From: BOG-908 sp963795825
GTDB lineage: Bacteria; Pseudomonadota; Alphaproteobacteria; Acetobacterales; Acetobacteraceae
Direction of reading: 5' to 3'
Assembly: GCA_963795825.1 (NCBI GenBank)
Contig: CAWCIW010000001.1
Location: forward strand, 1,488,001 to 1,552,000
Length of the DNA: 64,000 nucleotides
Of this stretch, positions 62,391 through 64,000 are shown piece by piece. The first letter of the stretch is position 1. Each line of letters opens with the position of its first letter. A program made the position numbers and the translations under genes. The notes under the pieces were generated by a model. The model saw only the letters and a program-made list of their open reading frames with translations, was not told the DNA's origin and ran no database searches.

Positions 62391-63831
62391 ATGACGCGCC
62401 CCGGCCTGCTGGATGGCTACGACAAGGGCGCGTTCTTCTGCGAACTTACCGATTGCGCCTCGCACGATCCCGCCGTGCAGCTCATCGCGCAGCGCCTGGC
62501 CGCGATGGATCCCGCCGAGCTCGCGCGCCGCGCCCAGATCGCCGAGATCGAGCTGTTCAACCAGGGCATCACCTTCACGGTGTATTCCGACAAGGACGCG
62601 ATCGACCGCATATTGCCGTTCGACCTGATACCGCGCGTTCTGACATCGCGCGAATGGGACGTGCTCGAGCGCGGCGTACGCCAGCGCGTGGCGGCGCTGA
62701 ACGCGTTCATCTGGGACATCTATCACGATCAGCGCATCCTGAAGGACGGCGTGGTGCCGGCAGCCCTGGTGCTCGGTAATTCGAATTACCGGCAGGAGAT
62801 GGTCGGTTTCGACGTGCCGTGCGGCACCTACGTGCATGTGTGCGGCGTCGATATCGTGCGCGACGAACGCGGGCAGTTCCTGGTGCTCGAAGACAATGCG
62901 CGCACCCCCTCCGGCGTGAGTTACGTGCTGGAAAACCGCACGATGATGCGGCGCATCTTCCCCGATCTGATGGACGGCATAGCGGTGCGGCCGGTCGGCA
63001 GCTACGGCATGATGCTGCAGGCCGCACTTGCCGAGATCGCGCCGACCGACAGCGTCCGATCCGCAAGTCGTGCTGCTGTCGCCTGGCATCTACAACTCGG
63101 CGTATTTCGAGCACATCTTCCTGGCGCGCGAAATGGGCGTGCCGCTGGTCGAAGGCAGCGACCTCCTCGTGCAGGACGGCAGCGTGTGGATGCGCACCAC
63201 GGCTGGGCTGGCACCGGTGCATGCAATCTACCGCCGGCTGAACGACGATTTCCTCGACCCGGACGTGTTCCGCGCCGACAGCACGCTCGGCGTGCGCGGC
63301 CTGATCGACGTGTGGCGCCGCGGCCGCGTGGCGATCGCCAACGCGGTGGGCACGGGCGTTGCCGACGACAAGGCGATCTACGCCTACATGCCGCGCATCA
63401 TCCGCTATTACCTGTCCGAAGAACCGGTGCTGGCGAATGTGGAGACGCATATATGCGGCGAGGCGGAAGGGCTGGCCTACACTTTGGCCAATCTGGAAAA
63501 ACTGGTGGTCAAGCCGGTGGGCGAATCCGGCGGGTATGGGTTGATCATCGGGCCGCATTCCACGACGCAGGAGATAGCCGATTTCCGCGTGCAGTTGCGC
63601 GCCGATCCGGCAAATTACATCAGCCAGCCGATGATCAGCCTGTCGGTATCGCCGACATTGGCGGGCGACCGGCTGCTGCCGCGGCATGTGGATCTGCGCC
63701 CGTTCGCGATCACCGGTCGCAAGACCTGGGTGTTGCCTGGCGGGTTGACGCGCGTGGCTCTGCGGGAGGGTTCGCTGGTGGTGAATTCTTCGCAGGGGGG
63801 CGGGTCTAAGGACACCTGGGTGTTGGAATGA
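62391..63831 (+). pseudogene. Circularly permuted ATP-grasp peptide ligase, one frameshift
   Basis: About 480 residues in two frames meeting near 63053 (A-E-I-A-P-T then S-D-P-Q-V-V-L-L-S-P-G). Motifs: F-N-Q-G-I-T-F-T-V-Y, A-L-N-A-F-I-W-D-I-Y, V-L-E-D-N-A-R-T-P-S-G-V-S-Y-V-L-E-N-R and K-P-V-G-E-S-G-G-Y-G. This is the stand-alone type that partners alpha-E and transglutaminase proteins. Only one break, compared with many in its paralogue at 58881-61371. Confidence 0.86.
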
Positions 63832-63837
63832 TGGTGC

Positions 63838-64000
63838 AAGGAAGCGCAAGGCAAGGCCTTCTTTTTTGCAAAAAAGAAGCAAAAAACTTTTTGGGGTGCT
63901 GTCGCGGACTCTTTGAATGCGGGTCCTTCCGTAACCAGGCGAGTGCGACCGGGCGTGCCGAAGCGCCGGCAGCCGCGTCGGAGCAAGAGTTTTTTGCTTC
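63838..64000. repeat. Dispersed palindromic element, pair cut by window end (site 22)
   Basis: Left arm about 63844-63893 (hairpin with a TGCA loop) and the start of the inverted right arm at about 63978 (GGAGCAAGAGTTTTTTGCTTC region begins here). The left arm starts 10-15 bp after the ATP-grasp stop codon. Confidence 0.84.

Noticed and set aside
301..64000. Small open frames translating the palindromic element (patterns such as K-S-F-L-L-L-F-F and F-L-K-K-R-S-K-K)
   Set aside because: They arise from repeat sequence at each site in both strands; no independent start signals or conserved function.
301..64000. Element sites as a CRISPR array
   Set aside because: Copies are scattered over 64 kb, inverted relative to each other and without regularly spaced unique spacers or cas genes.
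301..64000. Element arms as simple Rho-independent terminators
   Set aside because: The stems are A/T-only at the top with no GC-rich stem followed by a U-run, and arms also lie directly before gene starts; a role in termination is possible but not shown.
1..64000. tRNA or rRNA genes
   Set aside because: No cloverleaf with a typical T-loop sequence or rRNA stretch was recognised by eye on either strand; a tRNAscan run would be needed to be certain.

Overview
This is a high-GC chromosomal segment from what looks like an acidophilic alphaproteobacterium, most likely a member of the Acetobacteraceae/Rhodospirillales. That is inferred from several gene orders (ppiD-trpE, trpG-trpD-trpC-moaC-moeA, tpiA-secG-pyrG) and from two secreted S53 (sedolisin-type, acid-active) peptidases. 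No rRNA, tRNA, CRISPR array or insertion sequence with a transposase was found.

Layout. 0-1 kb: 3' end of a type II secretion GspF-like protein and a truncated chemoreceptor. 1.4-15 kb: an S53 peptidase, then on the minus strand ppiD, trpE, trpG, [S53 peptidase and an AT-richer membrane protein inserted], trpD, trpC, moaC, moeA. 15-24 kb: a secreted hypothetical, then tpiA, a coupled GNAT/nitrilase/SnoaL-like trio, a membrane hypothetical, secG, an amine oxidase and pyrG, which is preceded by a direct repeat. 24-34 kb: metabolic accessory genes (dienelactone hydrolase, HAD dehalogenase, a thiolase-like protein and an S9 peptidase, the last two frameshifted) and an AI-2E-family membrane protein. 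34-37.5 kb: a minus-strand run of general-stress genes (CsbD, two YsnF/AvaK-type, YidB, GlsB/YeaQ, PDZ). 37.6-46 kb: a PAS-LuxR regulator, a Spy/CpxP-like protein, a surface-glycan group (acyltransferase; GT4 glycosyltransferase, epimerase and GMC oxidoreductase, translationally coupled) and a flavoprotein. 46-51.6 kb: glycogen metabolism (glgA, glgC, glgP). 51.8-54.1 kb: an ABC exporter. 54.1-63.8 kb: a predicted peptide-ligase/transglutaminase system (zinc-ribbon metallopeptidase, transglutaminase-DUF2126, circularly permuted ATP-grasp fused to alpha-E, transglutaminase, second ATP-grasp).

The most unusual feature is a dispersed palindromic element found at 22 sites, roughly one per 3 kb. 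Each arm (about 50 bp) is a stem-loop followed by a second small palindrome. Arms often occur as inverted pairs around a 40-90 bp spacer whose ends are also inverted repeats. The stem occurs in at least three variants with matched changes on both sides (C:G, G:C or T:A at the outer pair), so the fold is kept while the sequence varies. The outer end of almost every arm lies within tens of bases of a start or stop codon. The element supplies apparent ribosome-binding or start-codon sequence to moeA and trpE, is read through as the C-terminal tail of a glycosyltransferase, and has moaC sitting in place of the spacer at one site.

A second window-wide observation is a cluster of single-base frameshifts, densest at 55.4-61.4 kb and also in the S9 peptidase, thiolase, glgP and GMC oxidoreductase genes. 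Reading frames stay open and motif-rich between breaks, which fits uncorrected indels in the assembly better than old pseudogenes, but read data would be needed to decide.
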